DNA of 64,000 nucleotides from an unidentified bacterial endosymbiont (GTDB lineage Bacteria > Pseudomonadota > Gammaproteobacteria > Enterobacterales > Enterobacteriaceae): positions 3,162,001 to 3,226,000 of the forward strand of contig NZ_OU963893.1 in assembly GCF_918797525.1 (NCBI RefSeq), written 5' to 3'. Under the pieces are notes generated by a model, which was not told the DNA's origin, did no database searches, and was given only the letters and a program-made list of their open reading frames with translations. Positions 54,642-64,000 of the stretch are shown piece after piece. Every line of letters begins with the position of its first letter. The first letter of the stretch is position 1. Made by a program: the position numbers and the translations under genes.

Positions 54642-56294
54642 ATGTTTTGTGTGCAATGTGAACAAACTATCCGTACTCCGGCAGGCAATGGCTGCTCTTA
54701 TGCGCAGGGGATGTGCGGCAAAACGGCTGAAACGTCTGACCTACAGGATCTGCTGATTGCCTCCCTGCAAGGGTTGTCCGCATGGGCATTCAAAGCCCGC
54801 GAATACGGCATTATCGACCACCACGTCGACAGCTTCGCCCCGCGCGCCTTTTTCTCAACGCTGACCAACGTCAACTTTGATTCACCCCGCATCGTCGGGT
54901 ATGCCCGCGAAGCCATTGCCCTGCGTGAAGCGCTGCAGGCACAGTGTCTGAAAGCCGATCCCCGCTCTCGCGTTGATAACCCCCTGTCTGAGCTGCAACT
55001 GGTGAGCGACGATTTAGGCGACCTGCAGCGTCAGGCGGCAGAATTCACCCCGAACAAAGATAAAGCGGCGATTGGCGAGAACGTACTCGGCCTGCGTCTA
55101 CTGTGCCTGTACGGCCTGAAAGGCGCTGCGGCCTACATGGAGCACGCGCACGTGCTGGGTCAATACGACAACGACATTTACGCCCAGTACCATAAAATCA
55201 TGGCGTGGCTGGGCACCTGGCCTGCGGATATGAATGCCCTCCTGGCCTGCTCAATGGAAATCGGCCAGATGAACTTCCGCGTGATGCGTATTCTGGATGC
55301 CGGTGAAACCCGCACTTACGGCCACCCAACGCCCACGCAGGTCAACGTGAAAGCGACCGAAGGCAAATGCATTCTGATCTCCGGCCACGACCTGAAAGAC
55401 CTCTACAACCTACTGCAGCAAACCGAGGGGACCGGCGTTAACGTCTACACCCACGGCGAAATGCTCCCCGCGCATGGCTACCCTGAACTGCGTAAGTTCA
55501 AACATCTGGTGGGTAACTACGGCAGCGGCTGGCAGAACCAGCAGGTCGAATTCGCCCGTTTCCCTGGCCCCATCGTGATGACCTCTAACTGCATCATCGA
55601 CCCCACCGTCGGCGCGTATGACGATCGTATCTGGACCCGCAGCATCGTCGGCTGGCCGGGCGTGAGCCACCTTGAAGGCGACGACTTTGGCCCGGTTATC
55701 GCCCAGGCGCAGCAGATGGCGGGCTTCCCGTACAGCGAAATCGAACATCTGATCACCGTCGGCTTCGGCCGCGAAACTCTGCTGGGCGCCGCCGAATCCC
55801 TGATTGACCTGGTCAGCCGTGAAAAACTGCGCCACATTTTCCTGATTGGCGGCTGTGACGGCGCACGCGGCGAGCGTAACTACTTCACCGACTTCGCCAC
55901 CCGCGTACCAGAAGACTGCCTGATACTGACCCTGGCCTGCGGGAAATACCGTTTCAATAAGCTGGACTTCGGCAATATCGAAGGCCTGCCGCGCCTGGTC
56001 GATGCCGGTCAGTGTAACGATGCTTACTCAGCCATCATTCTGGCAGTCACGCTCGCGGAGAAACTGGGCTGCGGGGTGAACGACCTGCCGCTGTCGCTGG
56101 TGCTCTCCTGGTTCGAACAGAAAGCGATCGTTATCCTGCTGACCCTGCTCTCTCTGGGCGTGACCAACATCGTGACCGGCCCGACCGCACCTGGCTTCCT
56201 CACGCCGGACCTGCTGGCCGTGCTGAACGAGAAATTCGGTCTGCGTTCAGTCACGAATGTTGAAGACGATATGAAACAACTGCTGAGCGCGTAA
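54642..56294 (+). CDS. hcp: Hcp, hybrid-cluster protein (NO reductase / S-nitrosylase)
   Basis: 550 residues from ATG 54642 ([15 protein letters not shown]), E. coli length; a GTG two codons earlier is in frame. The N-terminal cysteines C3, C6, C18 and C25 bind the first Fe-S cluster. The C-terminal half carries hybrid-cluster ligands ([22 protein letters not shown]). Hcp removes nitric oxide under anaerobic nitrosative stress, taking electrons from Hcr encoded 10 bp downstream. Intact. Confidence 0.97.
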   Translation: MFCVQCEQTIRTPAGNGCSYAQGMCGKTAETSDLQDLLIASLQGLSAWAFKAREYGIIDHHVDSFAPRAFFSTLTNVNFDSPRIVGYAREAIALREALQAQCLKADPRSRVDNPLSELQLVSDDLGDLQRQAAEFTPNKDKAAIGENVLGLRLLCLYGLKGAAAYMEHAHVLGQYDNDIYAQYHKIMAWLGTWPADMNALLACSMEIGQMNFRVMRILDAGETRTYGHPTPTQVNVKATEGKCILISGHDLKDLYNLLQQTEGTGVNVYTHGEMLPAHGYPELRKFKHLVGNYGSGWQNQQVEFARFPGPIVMTSNCIIDPTVGAYDDRIWTRSIVGWPGVSHLEGDDFGPVIAQAQQMAGFPYSEIEHLITVGFGRETLLGAAESLIDLVSREKLRHIFLIGGCDGARGERNYFTDFATRVPEDCLILTLACGKYRFNKLDFGNIEGLPRLVDAGQCNDAYSAIILAVTLAEKLGCGVNDLPLSLVLSWFEQKAIVILLTLLSLGVTNIVTGPTAPGFLTPDLLAVLNEKFGLRSVTNVEDDMKQLLSA

Positions 56295-56304
56295 GGAGCA
56301 ATTC

Positions 56305-57273
56305 ATGACCATGCCAACCTCACAATGTCCATGGCGGATGCAGGTTCACCACATTCATCAGGAGACGCCGGATGTGTGGACGCTGTCGCTGCTGTGCCAT
56401 GACAACTACCCGTACCGTGCAGGTCAGTATGCGCTGGTCAGCATCTGCAATTCTGCGGACACCCTGCGCGCCTACACGATCTCCTCAACGCCGGGCGTGA
56501 GCGAATATATTACGCTGACTATCCGCCGCATCAAGAACGGTGCAGGCTCCCAGTGGCTGACCCGCGACGTGAAGCGCGGAGACTACATCTGGCTGTCCGA
56601 CGCCCGGGGTGAGTTTACCTGTGACGACAAAACAGAGGATAAATTTCTGTTTCTGGCGGCCGGTTGCGGCGTGACCCCGGTGATGTCGATGCGTCGTTGG
56701 CTGGCAAAAAACCGCCCTCAGGCTGACGTGCGAGTGATTTTCAGCGTGCGTTCTCCGGAAGATGTGATTTTTGCCGATGAATGGCGCAACTCTCCGGTGA
56801 CGCTGGTGGCGGAACACAACGCGACGCACGGTTTTGTCCCCGGACGTCTTAGCCGCGAGCTGCTGCAAAGCGTGCCGGATATGGCAAATCGTACTGTGAT
56901 GACCTGCGGCCCGGCGCCGTACATGGATATCGTGGAAAAAGAAGTGAAAGCCCTGGGCGTGACCCGTTTCTTCAAAGAGCAGTTCTTCACGCCTGTGTCG
57001 AAAGCGGCAACCAGCGGGATTACGTTCACGAAGCTGCAACCGGCGCAGACCTTCTTTGGCCGCGTGGGCGCCACGCTGCTGGAAGCGCTGGAAAGCAATA
57101 AAGTGCCTGTTGTTGCAGCCTGCCGAGCTGGCGTATGCGGCTGCTGCAAGACGAAAGTGGTTTCCGGTGAGTATTCGGTCACCTGTTCCACGACGTTGAC
57201 TGAGGCGGAAATCGCCGAAGGTTACGTACTGGCATGTTCGTGTCATCCGCAGGGCGATTTGGTGCTTGCATAA
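56305..57273 (+). CDS. hcr: Hcr, NADH oxidoreductase for Hcp
   Basis: 322 residues. The N-terminal ferredoxin-reductase FAD/NAD module (RAYTISSTPG for FAD, LAAGCGVTPVMSM and MTCGPAPYMD for NADH) is followed by a C-terminal plant-type [2Fe-2S] ferredoxin (CRAGVCGCCKTKV and a final Cys in YVLACSCHPQG). It passes NADH electrons to Hcp. Second gene of hcp-hcr, closed by a terminator. Confidence 0.96.
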   Translation: MTMPTSQCPWRMQVHHIHQETPDVWTLSLLCHDNYPYRAGQYALVSICNSADTLRAYTISSTPGVSEYITLTIRRIKNGAGSQWLTRDVKRGDYIWLSDARGEFTCDDKTEDKFLFLAAGCGVTPVMSMRRWLAKNRPQADVRVIFSVRSPEDVIFADEWRNSPVTLVAEHNATHGFVPGRLSRELLQSVPDMANRTVMTCGPAPYMDIVEKEVKALGVTRFFKEQFFTPVSKAATSGITFTKLQPAQTFFGRVGATLLEALESNKVPVVAACRAGVCGCCKTKVVSGEYSVTCSTTLTEAEIAEGYVLACSCHPQGDLVLA

Positions 57274-57300
57274 ACGTTAAACCTCAAACGCTCCATCAAA

Positions 57301-57333
57301 GGCCCGGTAAGCGTCAGCGCCACCGGGCTTTTT
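57301..57333 (+). terminator. Terminator of hcp-hcr
   Basis: GCCCGGT / ACCGGGC arms with T-run, about 28 bp after the hcr stop. Confidence 0.85.
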
Positions 57334-57402
57334 CGTTAGCGGGCAATATGGCGACTTTCTTCTAAGCTTGTAAGCGATATCACTAAAAGGAGAAGGACCC
57401 CC

Positions 57403-59121
57403 ATGAAACACACCGTGGCTGCATACATAGCGAAAACCCTCGAACAGGCTGGCGTAAAACGCATCTGGGGCGTGACCGGCGATTCCCTGAACGGACTCAG
57501 CGACAGTCTGAATAAGATGAAAACCATCGAATGGATGCCGACCCGCCATGAAGAGGTGGCCGCCTTCGCCGCAGGTGCCGAAGCGCAACTTACCGGGGAA
57601 CTGGCCGTATGCGCCGGATCCTGCGGGCCGGGAAACCTGCATCTGATTAACGGCCTGTTCGACTGCCATCGTAACCACGTGCCAGTCGTGGCCATTGCGG
57701 CCCACATTCCCTCATCCGAAATCGGTAGCGGCTATTTTCAGGAGACGCATCCTCAGGAGCTGTTCCGTGAATGCAGCCATTACTGCGAGCTGGTCTCATC
57801 ACCCGAGCAGATCCCTCAGGTGCTGGCGATTGCGATGCGCAAAGCCGTGCTCAACCGCGGCGTCTCGGTGGTGGTTATTCCCGGTGACGTAGCGCTCCAG
57901 GCCGCGCCTGAAGGCGCCAGCACCCACTGGTATTCCGCCCCTCAGCCAGTGGTCACGCCTGCTGAAGAGGAGCTTAAAAAGCTGGCGCAACTGCTGCGCT
58001 ACTCCAGCAACATCGCCCTGATGTGCGGCAGCGGTTGCGCAGGCGCGCACAAAGAGCTGCTGGAATTTGCCGGCAAACTCAAATCGCCCATCGTCCACGC
58101 CCTGCGTGGCAAAGAGCATGTCGAGTATGATAACCCGTACGATGTCGGCATGACCGGACTGATCGGTTTTTCCAGCGGTTTTCACACCATGATGAATGCC
58201 GACACGCTGATTTTACTCGGCACCCAGTTCCCGTACCGGGCCTTCTACCCGTCGGATGCCAAAATCATCCAGATTGACATTAATCCCGGCAGTATCGGCG
58301 CGCACAGCAAAGTCGATATGGCGCTGGTGGGCGACATCAAATCCACCCTCGCGGCCCTGCTGCCGTTGCTGGAAGAAAAATCAGACCGCAAATTCCTCGA
58401 TAAAGCGCTCAGTGATTATCGCGATGCGCGTAAAGGGCTGGATGACCTCGCCAAACCGAGCGATAAAGCCATTCACCCACAGTATCTGGCGCAACAGATT
58501 AGTCATTTTGCCACCGACGACGCTATCTTTACCTGCGATGTCGGCACGCCAACCGTCTGGGCGGCGCGTTATCTGAAGATGAACGGTAAACGCCGTCTGC
58601 TGGGCTCCTTTAACCACGGTTCAATGGCCAACGCCATGCCGCAGGCGCTGGGCGCGAAAGCCTCCGCCCCTGACCGCCAGGTGATCGCCATGTGCGGCGA
58701 CGGCGGCTTCAGCATGCTGATGGGCGATTTTTTATCGGTGGTGCAGATGAAGCTGCCGCTTAAAATTGTGGTCTTTAACAACAGCGTGCTGGGCTTTGTG
58801 GCGATGGAGATGAAAGCAGGCGGCTACCTCACGGATGGCACCGGGTTGCACGATACCCACTTCGCCCGCATCGCCGAAGCGTGTGGAATTACGGGTATTC
58901 GCGTCGAGAAGGCCTCCGAGGTCGATGACGCTCTGCAGCGGGCCTTCTCTCTCGACGGGCCGGTGCTGGTGGACGTGGTGGTCGCGAAAGATGAGCTGGC
59001 GATCCCGCCGCAGATCAAACTCGAGCAGGCCAAAGGCTTTAGCCTCTATATGCTGCGCGCCATTATTAGCGGGCGCGGTGATGAGGTTGTCGAACTGGCA
59101 AAAACCAACTGGCTCAGGTAA
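57403..59121 (+). CDS. poxB: PoxB, pyruvate:ubiquinone oxidoreductase
   Basis: 572 residues, E. coli length. It is a peripheral membrane flavoenzyme that decarboxylates pyruvate to acetate and CO2, mainly in stationary phase. The thiamine diphosphate site is seen as [14 protein letters not shown]...VVFNNS and the catalytic Glu region as [15 protein letters not shown]. The C-terminal ~25 residues ([20 protein letters not shown]) form the membrane-binding tail. Strong AAAAGGAGAAGG ribosome-binding site. ltaE follows after 38 bp. Confidence 0.97.
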   Translation: MKHTVAAYIAKTLEQAGVKRIWGVTGDSLNGLSDSLNKMKTIEWMPTRHEEVAAFAAGAEAQLTGELAVCAGSCGPGNLHLINGLFDCHRNHVPVVAIAAHIPSSEIGSGYFQETHPQELFRECSHYCELVSSPEQIPQVLAIAMRKAVLNRGVSVVVIPGDVALQAAPEGASTHWYSAPQPVVTPAEEELKKLAQLLRYSSNIALMCGSGCAGAHKELLEFAGKLKSPIVHALRGKEHVEYDNPYDVGMTGLIGFSSGFHTMMNADTLILLGTQFPYRAFYPSDAKIIQIDINPGSIGAHSKVDMALVGDIKSTLAALLPLLEEKSDRKFLDKALSDYRDARKGLDDLAKPSDKAIHPQYLAQQISHFATDDAIFTCDVGTPTVWAARYLKMNGKRRLLGSFNHGSMANAMPQALGAKASAPDRQVIAMCGDGGFSMLMGDFLSVVQMKLPLKIVVFNNSVLGFVAMEMKAGGYLTDGTGLHDTHFARIAEACGITGIRVEKASEVDDALQRAFSLDGPVLVDVVVAKDELAIPPQIKLEQAKGFSLYMLRAIISGRGDEVVELAKTNWLR

Positions 59122-59159
59122 AACATCTGGCATCGCCTTTTTAAATATAAGGACTTGCC

Positions 59160-60161
59160 ATGATCGATTTACGCAGTGATACCGTTACCCGTCCGAGCCG
59201 CGCCATGCTTGCAGAGATGCTGGCCGCCCCGGTCGGTGACGACGTTTACGGCGATGACCCGACCGTCAACGAACTCCAGCGCTATGCCGCAGAGCTGAGC
59301 GGCAAAGAAGCCGCCCTGTTCCTGCCAACCGGTACCCAGGCAAACCTGGTGGCGCTGCTCAGCCACTGCGAGCGTGGCGAGGAGTATATCGTGGGCCAGG
59401 GAGCACATAACTACCTGTATGAGGCTGGCGGCGCCGCAGTACTCGGCAGCATTCAGCCGCAGCCGATTGACGCGGCAGCGGACGGCTCTCTGCCGCTTGA
59501 TAAAGTCGCGGAGAAAATCAAAGCTGATGATATCCATTTCGCACGCACTAAGCTGCTTAGTCTGGAAAACACCCACAACGGCAAAGTGCTGCCCCGCGAG
59601 TACCTGAAAGCGGCGTGGGAATTCACCCGTGCGCGCAAGCTCGGCCTGCACGTAGATGGCGCGCGCATTTTTAACGCCATCGTCGAATACGGCTGCGAGC
59701 TGAAAGAGATTACGCAATATTGCGACTCGTTCACCCTTTGCCTATCCAAAGGTCTGGGGACACCGGTCGGTTCCCTGCTGGTCGGTAATGCGGAGTACAT
59801 CAAGCGCGCCAACCGCTGGCGAAAAATGACCGGCGGCGGCATGCGTCAGGCAGGATTCCTGGCGGCTGCCGGGCTGTATGCGCTGAAAAACAATGTAACG
59901 CGCCTGAAAGACGATCACGACAACGCCGCGTGGATGGCGACACAACTGCGTGAAATCGGCGCGGATGTGATGCGCCACGACACCAACATGCTGTTCGTGC
60001 GCATGGGTGACGAGCAGGCTGCCGCGCTGGGTGCGTTTTTGAAAGCCCGCGGGATCCTGATTAACGCCTCGGGGGTAGTGCGTCTGGTGATGCATCTTGA
60101 CGTCAGCCGCGAGCAGCTTGCGGAGGTGGTGAAACACTGGCAGGCATTTTTACAGCGTTAA
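59160..60161 (+). CDS. ltaE: LtaE, low-specificity L-threonine aldolase
   Basis: 333 residues, E. coli length. It is a PLP enzyme cleaving threonine or allo-threonine to glycine and acetaldehyde. The PLP lysine is in [14 protein letters not shown] (~197) and the cofactor Asp in [11 protein letters not shown]. It lies between poxB and ybjT on the same strand with short gaps, suggesting one transcript. Confidence 0.97.
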   Translation: MIDLRSDTVTRPSRAMLAEMLAAPVGDDVYGDDPTVNELQRYAAELSGKEAALFLPTGTQANLVALLSHCERGEEYIVGQGAHNYLYEAGGAAVLGSIQPQPIDAAADGSLPLDKVAEKIKADDIHFARTKLLSLENTHNGKVLPREYLKAAWEFTRARKLGLHVDGARIFNAIVEYGCELKEITQYCDSFTLCLSKGLGTPVGSLLVGNAEYIKRANRWRKMTGGGMRQAGFLAAAGLYALKNNVTRLKDDHDNAAWMATQLREIGADVMRHDTNMLFVRMGDEQAAALGAFLKARGILINASGVVRLVMHLDVSREQLAEVVKHWQAFLQR

Positions 60162-60171
60162 GGAGTATAAC

Positions 60172-61608
60172 GTGCCGCAACGCATTCTGGTGCTCGGCGC
60201 CAGCGGGTATATTGGTCAGCATCTGACTACTGCTCTCAGCCAGCAGGGGCACCGGGTGCTGGCAGCGGCACGCAACACGGAACGCCTGCAAAAACAAAAC
60301 TTGCCCGGCGTGACCTGTCACAGCGTCGATCTTAACTGGCCGAGGGCGCTGTCGGCATTGCTGGAAGGGGTCGACACGCTTTACTACCTTGTGCACAGCA
60401 TGGGTGAAGGCGGGGATTTTATCGCCCATGAACGTCAGGTGGCGCTGAACGTCCGCGACGCCCTGCGGCAAACGCCGGTGAAGCAGGTGATTTTTCTAAG
60501 CTCGCTACAGGCCCCCGAACACGAGCAGTCCGATCACCTGCGCGCCCGCCAGCTCACGGCAGAAACGCTACGCAGCGCTACCGTTCCGGTAACCGAACTG
60601 CGGGCCGGTATCATCGTCGGGGCCGGTTCCGCCGCCTTCGAAGTGATGCGCGACATGGTCTATAACCTGCCGGTGCTGACGCCACCGCGCTGGGTGCGCT
60701 CGCGCACCACGCCGATCGCGCTGGAAAATTTACTCCATTATCTGGTGGCCCTTCTGGACCATCCCGCAAAGCAGCATCGCGTGCTGGAAGCCGCTGGCCC
60801 TGACGTGCTGAGCTATCAGGAGCAGTTCGAGCACTTTATGCGCGTAAGTGGCCGTCGACGCTGGCTGGTCCCTATCCCCTTCCCGACCCGCTGGATCTCA
60901 GTGTGGTTTTTGAACGTCATTACCTCTGTGCCGCCGACCACCGCCAAAGCGCTGATCCAGGGGCTGAATCACGATCTGCTGGCGGACGATCGCCAGCTGC
61001 GGGCGCTGATCCCACAAACGCTGATCCGCTTTGATGACGCTGTACGTCGCACGCTTAAGGAAGAAGAGAGGCTGGTGAACTCCAGCGACTGGGGCTACGA
61101 CGCGCAGGCTTTCGCCCGCTGGCGACCCGAATATGGATACTACCCGAAACAGGCAGGCTGCACGGTGAACACCGCCGCCAGCCTGGACGCGCTGTGGGAG
61201 GTGGTAAACCAGATCGGCGGTAAAGAGCGCTATTTCTTCGGCAACCTTCTCTGGCAGACGCGCGGCGCAATGGATCGGCTGGTGGGACACCGGCTGGCGA
61301 AAGGTCGTCCCGCTCATCCGTATCTGCGGGTAGGTGACACCGTCGACAGCTGGAAGGTGATTATCGTCGAGCCAAAAAAACACCTGGCGCTGCTGTTTGG
61401 CATGAAAGCGCCGGGGCTGGGGCGTCTGTGCTTTACCCTCAAGGATAAGGGCGATCATCGTGAACTGGACGTTCGCGCCTGGTGGCATCCGCACGGAATG
61501 CCCGGCCTGTTTTACTGGCTGTTGATGATCCCCGCGCATCTGTTTATCTTCCGGGGGATGGCAAAACGCATTGCGCAACGGGCAGAACAGAAGCAGGAAA
61601 TTAACTAA
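60172..61608 (+). CDS. ybjT: YbjT, NAD(P)-binding SDR-type protein of unknown function
   Basis: 478 residues from GTG 60172 ([18 protein letters not shown]), with GGAG 7-10 bases upstream; E. coli YbjT has 476. The N-terminal Rossmann domain has the atypical SDR motif GASGYIG. A C-terminal DUF2867 domain follows ([19 protein letters not shown]). It lies 10 bp after ltaE. Substrate unknown. Intact. Confidence 0.93.
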   Translation: MPQRILVLGASGYIGQHLTTALSQQGHRVLAAARNTERLQKQNLPGVTCHSVDLNWPRALSALLEGVDTLYYLVHSMGEGGDFIAHERQVALNVRDALRQTPVKQVIFLSSLQAPEHEQSDHLRARQLTAETLRSATVPVTELRAGIIVGAGSAAFEVMRDMVYNLPVLTPPRWVRSRTTPIALENLLHYLVALLDHPAKQHRVLEAAGPDVLSYQEQFEHFMRVSGRRRWLVPIPFPTRWISVWFLNVITSVPPTTAKALIQGLNHDLLADDRQLRALIPQTLIRFDDAVRRTLKEEERLVNSSDWGYDAQAFARWRPEYGYYPKQAGCTVNTAASLDALWEVVNQIGGKERYFFGNLLWQTRGAMDRLVGHRLAKGRPAHPYLRVGDTVDSWKVIIVEPKKHLALLFGMKAPGLGRLCFTLKDKGDHRELDVRAWWHPHGMPGLFYWLLMIPAHLFIFRGMAKRIAQRAEQKQEIN

Positions 61609-61701
61609 ATAAAATTCTTATTCTTGTACCTTTCCCATTGCATAGCGCCGTAATTCACGAAAGAATGCGCACGAAATTCTTTTTCAATACAGTGGATGGA
61701 T

Positions 61702-62715
61702 ATGAAGGTACTGGTTACCGGGGCGACCAGCGGCTTGGGCCGAAACGCGGTCGAGTTTCTGCGCAACAAAGGCATCAGTGTCAGGGCCACCGGTCGCAAC
61801 GAGGCGATGGGTAAGCTGCTGCAAAAAATGGGCGCTGAGTTTATCCATGCAGACCTGACGGAGCTGGTTTCCTCTCAGGCCAAAGTGATGCTCGCCGGTA
61901 TTGATACACTGTGGCACTGTTCCAGTTTCACCTCCCCGTGGGGCACCCAGGAAGCCTTTGACCTTGCTAACGTGCGCGCCACCCGCCGTCTGGGGGAGTG
62001 GGCCGTGGCCTGGGGCGTACGTCACTTTATTCATATCTCTTCGCCGTCGCTCTATTTCGACTATCACCACCATCGTGGCGTACGGGAAGATTTCCGACCC
62101 GCGCGTTTTGCCTGCGAATTTGCCCGCAGCAAGGCGGCCAGTGAAGGCGTTATCGACCTGCTGGCGCAGTCGAACCCGCACACCCGTTTTACGGTATTGC
62201 GTCCGCAAAGCCTGTTCGGCCCGCATGATAAAGTGTTTGTTCCGCGTCTGGCGCAGATGATGCACCACTACGGCAGCGTGCTACTGCCTCGCGGCGGCGA
62301 TGCGCTGGTGGATATGACCTATTACGAAAATGCCGTTCACGCCATGTGGCTGGCGAGCCAGCCGGATAGCAACAATCTGGTGTCAGGCCGGGCCTATAAC
62401 ATCACGAACGGTGAACCCTGTACGCTGCGCAGTATTGTCCAGCGGCTGATCGATGAGCTGCAGATCAACTGCCGCATCCGCTCCGTACCGTATCCGATGC
62501 TGGATATGATTGCCCGCAGCATGGAGCGCTTTGGCAGTAAATCAGCCAAAGAACCCGCCCTGACCCATTACGGCGTGTCGAAGCTCAACTTTGATTTCAC
62601 GCTGGATATCACACGCGCGGAGAATGAACTGGGATACCAACCGAGAGTGACCCTGGATGAAGGAATTATCCGCACGGCGGCATGGTTACGGGATCACGGG
62701 AAACTTCATCGCTAA
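61702..62715 (+). CDS. ybjS: YbjS, NAD-dependent epimerase/dehydratase-like protein
   Basis: 337 residues from ATG 61702 ([20 protein letters not shown]), the E. coli length; ATG 61696 two codons upstream is an equally possible start. Extended-SDR features: GATSGLG cofactor loop, and a YFDYHHH segment in place of the usual YxxxK. Substrate not known. It converges with the CRP-like regulator downstream. In E. coli amiD and ybjQ follow; here only their relic remains past the regulator. Confidence 0.93.
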   Translation: MKVLVTGATSGLGRNAVEFLRNKGISVRATGRNEAMGKLLQKMGAEFIHADLTELVSSQAKVMLAGIDTLWHCSSFTSPWGTQEAFDLANVRATRRLGEWAVAWGVRHFIHISSPSLYFDYHHHRGVREDFRPARFACEFARSKAASEGVIDLLAQSNPHTRFTVLRPQSLFGPHDKVFVPRLAQMMHHYGSVLLPRGGDALVDMTYYENAVHAMWLASQPDSNNLVSGRAYNITNGEPCTLRSIVQRLIDELQINCRIRSVPYPMLDMIARSMERFGSKSAKEPALTHYGVSKLNFDFTLDITRAENELGYQPRVTLDEGIIRTAAWLRDHGKLHR

Positions 62716-62771
62716 GGTTTTTGCCGGAGGCAGCGTCTTGCCCGGTATCCATTTCTTAGTGCCGTGAGGGG

Positions 62772-63395
62772 TTAAAATTTTTCAGGTAAGGTAGTCAGGC
62801 TAAGCAGTCGACCTTTCTCCACCACAATATAGTGCCCTTTTTTTAACTCGGCGAGAATTTTTATAATGGTGCTGCGGGCCAGATGGGTATAAGACTGAAT
62901 ATAGTCGTAGATATTGATATCGCGGTGATGGTGAACAACCAGTTCATTTATCTCAAGTAAAAACTCACGCACAATAGAATAAGCGCTTCGCGAAACGAGC
63001 ACATCATCGCGTTTACTGAGCAGACAGATATACCACGCCAGCACTTTGGTTAACGCTGGCCACAGGCCTTTACTGTCCATCAGCCGGTAAAATTGGTCTT
63101 TGTTTATCGTACGAACCAGCGTATTGCTTCGAACTACGCCATGCATATGGGAGGAGTGATAATTAATCGCGGCGAGGCCAAAAATACATTGTCCTTGCAG
63201 GTGGAACATACATAAATCATCTGAAGCACGGCGAAAATCAACTTCACCGCTGACAATAATATGAATAACGTCGGCATCCGTTGTGGATATCCGTTGCCAT
63301 TTCCGTAACGTTTTTTCTTCATGGCCTGCAGTGGCCGCCACAATGGCCTCTATTTCAGCCTGCGGTCGCGTACTCTTACCGTAAGTGCTTAACAT
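62772..63395 (-). CDS. CRP-like / IprA-type transcriptional regulator
   Basis: 207 residues from ATG 63395 (MLSTYGKSTRPQAEIEA); a TTG 17 codons earlier is unlikely. The N-terminal ~130 residues look like a cyclic-nucleotide-binding-like beta-roll without obvious cAMP ligands (VIHIIVSGEVDFRRASDDLC). The C-terminus is a winged helix (IYDYIQSYTHLARSTIIKIL, AELKKGHYIVVEKGRLLSL). The architecture resembles IprA/YaiV regulators linked to peroxide resistance, but I am not certain of the subfamily. It has no counterpart at this position in E. coli K-12. It is convergent with ybjS and adjacent to the ybjQ-amiD scar, so gene gain and loss happened at the same place. Confidence 0.8.
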   Translation of the reverse strand: MLSTYGKSTRPQAEIEAIVAATAGHEEKTLRKWQRISTTDADVIHIIVSGEVDFRRASDDLCMFHLQGQCIFGLAAINYHSSHMHGVVRSNTLVRTINKDQFYRLMDSKGLWPALTKVLAWYICLLSKRDDVLVSRSAYSIVREFLLEINELVVHHHRDINIYDYIQSYTHLARSTIIKILAELKKGHYIVVEKGRLLSLTTLPEKF

Positions 63396-63565
63396 TTTAT
63401 ATCCGATTAAGGTGTATGAATGAAAGCGATACGTAAGAAAGGTCAACCCGGATAAGAACTTCGTAAGGAGTTAAGACAAAATGAACCAACCGAGGGCTAT
63501 CTTTTTAATTTCATTCATGCAGTAGATCAATCACTCAATATTAATTCACGGTAGCTATAAATCAA

Positions 63566-63841
63566 TTAACTTAAAGTGAATTGATAATGTACTAAAATTT
63601 GATTGCTCTTAAAAAAGTTACCCCAACAGGCGTCAACCCTGCCGTATTTCGCTAACAGTGCCTCGGCAACGGCCAGGGTTTGGACATCCGCGCCCAGCGC
63701 CTTTTCATATGAGCCAGAGCGCCCACCAAGGATATTGCGGATCCCGGCGAAGGAGCCCCCCAGAATGACTTCCCCCGTCACCACACCGCAATACTCCGTA
63801 ATGGGATGCCCTTCCAGGGGCGGGGTTGTTGAAAATTGCCT
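63566..63841 (-). pseudogene. ybjQ: ybjQ-amiD deletion scar
   Basis: Minus strand from 63841: the expected ATG of ybjQ is AGG. The frame then reads [46 protein letters not shown], all of YbjQ (DUF74 family, about 107 residues), with a few residues missing before FAGIR. After SYEK it jumps to ALGAD and directly into [13 protein letters not shown], which is the C-terminus of AmiD (E. coli ends AIAEALLEKYGQD). So nearly all of amiD, an outer-membrane N-acetylmuramoyl-L-alanine amidase of about 276 residues, and the end of ybjQ are deleted. The frame continues past the old amiD end to 63566 without meaning. Confidence 0.8.
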
Positions 63842-63948
63842 GGCTTATCTCCCTCTTTAGCGTTCAATGCGTTAGGCCGTAACTTCGACTGCATTCTCGG
63901 TCCGTTAGGCTATGATTGAATGATCAGTTAACAAATAAGGAAATCAAC

Positions 63949-64000
63949 ATGCGCTACTCTGCTTTAACGCTTTTAGTGCCCTGTGCGCTGGTGCTCAGCG
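63949..64000 (+). CDS. ybjP: YbjP lipoprotein (5' end only)
   Basis: ATG 63949 with AAGGAA upstream starts MRYSALTLLVPCALVLS, a lipoprotein signal that continues beyond the window, where the lipobox Cys is expected. E. coli YbjP starts MRYSKLTMLIPCALLLSACTT. The upstream neighbour being a ybjQ relic fits the E. coli order ybjQ-ybjP. Confidence 0.85.
   Translation, partial: MRYSALTLLVPCALVLS

Overview
The window is chromosomal DNA from a member of the Enterobacteriaceae. Most genes have the product, length and order of the Escherichia coli region from ycaO-focA-pflB to artP (ftsK, lrp, trxB, cydDC, clpA, macAB, hcp-hcr, poxB), seen here in reversed orientation. Divergence from E. coli and the accessory content suggest an Enterobacter/Leclercia/Lelliottia-type genome, but I cannot fix the genus from this sequence.

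Left core (1-24077). The focA-pflB and pflA genes form the pyruvate formate-lyase system, next to the transporter gene ycaD. The dms operon has an intact catalytic subunit (dmsA), but dmsB and dmsC are reduced to short relics. Then come serS, rarA, lolA, ftsK and lrp (minus strand) and trxB, cydD, cydC, aat and infA (plus strand). ftsK contains an 11-G homopolymer.

Accessory segment between infA and clpA (about 24078-44150, 20 kb). It holds the common pilus operon ecpABCDE (no ecpR beside it), a complete type I-F CRISPR-Cas locus (cas1, cas2-3, csy1-csy4) and a 40-repeat array. The serW tRNA that E. coli K-12 carries in this interval was not seen. The most interesting stretch is the gap of about 380 bp between cas2-3 and csy1. 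On the plus strand it holds two degenerate I-F repeat-like hairpins flanking a 27-nt pseudo-spacer. That pseudo-spacer matches 21 of 27 positions of a site about 70 bp away, and the site has a correctly placed CC PAM. On the minus strand, between that site and csy1, lies a 25-codon hydrophobic ORF with a strong Shine-Dalgarno sequence. This layout is what an RNA-guided, Cascade-repressed toxin or autoregulation module (CreTA/CreR-like) would look like.

Right core (44151-64000). clpS-clpA, cspD, macAB, ybjD, aqpZ, lysO, hcp-hcr, poxB-ltaE-ybjT and ybjS follow, then a CRP-like regulator of the IprA type and the first codons of ybjP. Two more relics lie here: ybjX, cut off after about 70 codons, and a ybjQ-amiD deletion scar. 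Three relics (dmsB, dmsC, ybjQ) have each lost the ATG at the expected start as well as internal segments.

Functional themes are anaerobic and fermentative metabolism (pfl, dms, hcp-hcr, poxB), redox and cytochrome bd assembly (trxB, cydDC), division and proteostasis (ftsK, lolA, clpAS, aat), and an accessory adhesion/defence block.
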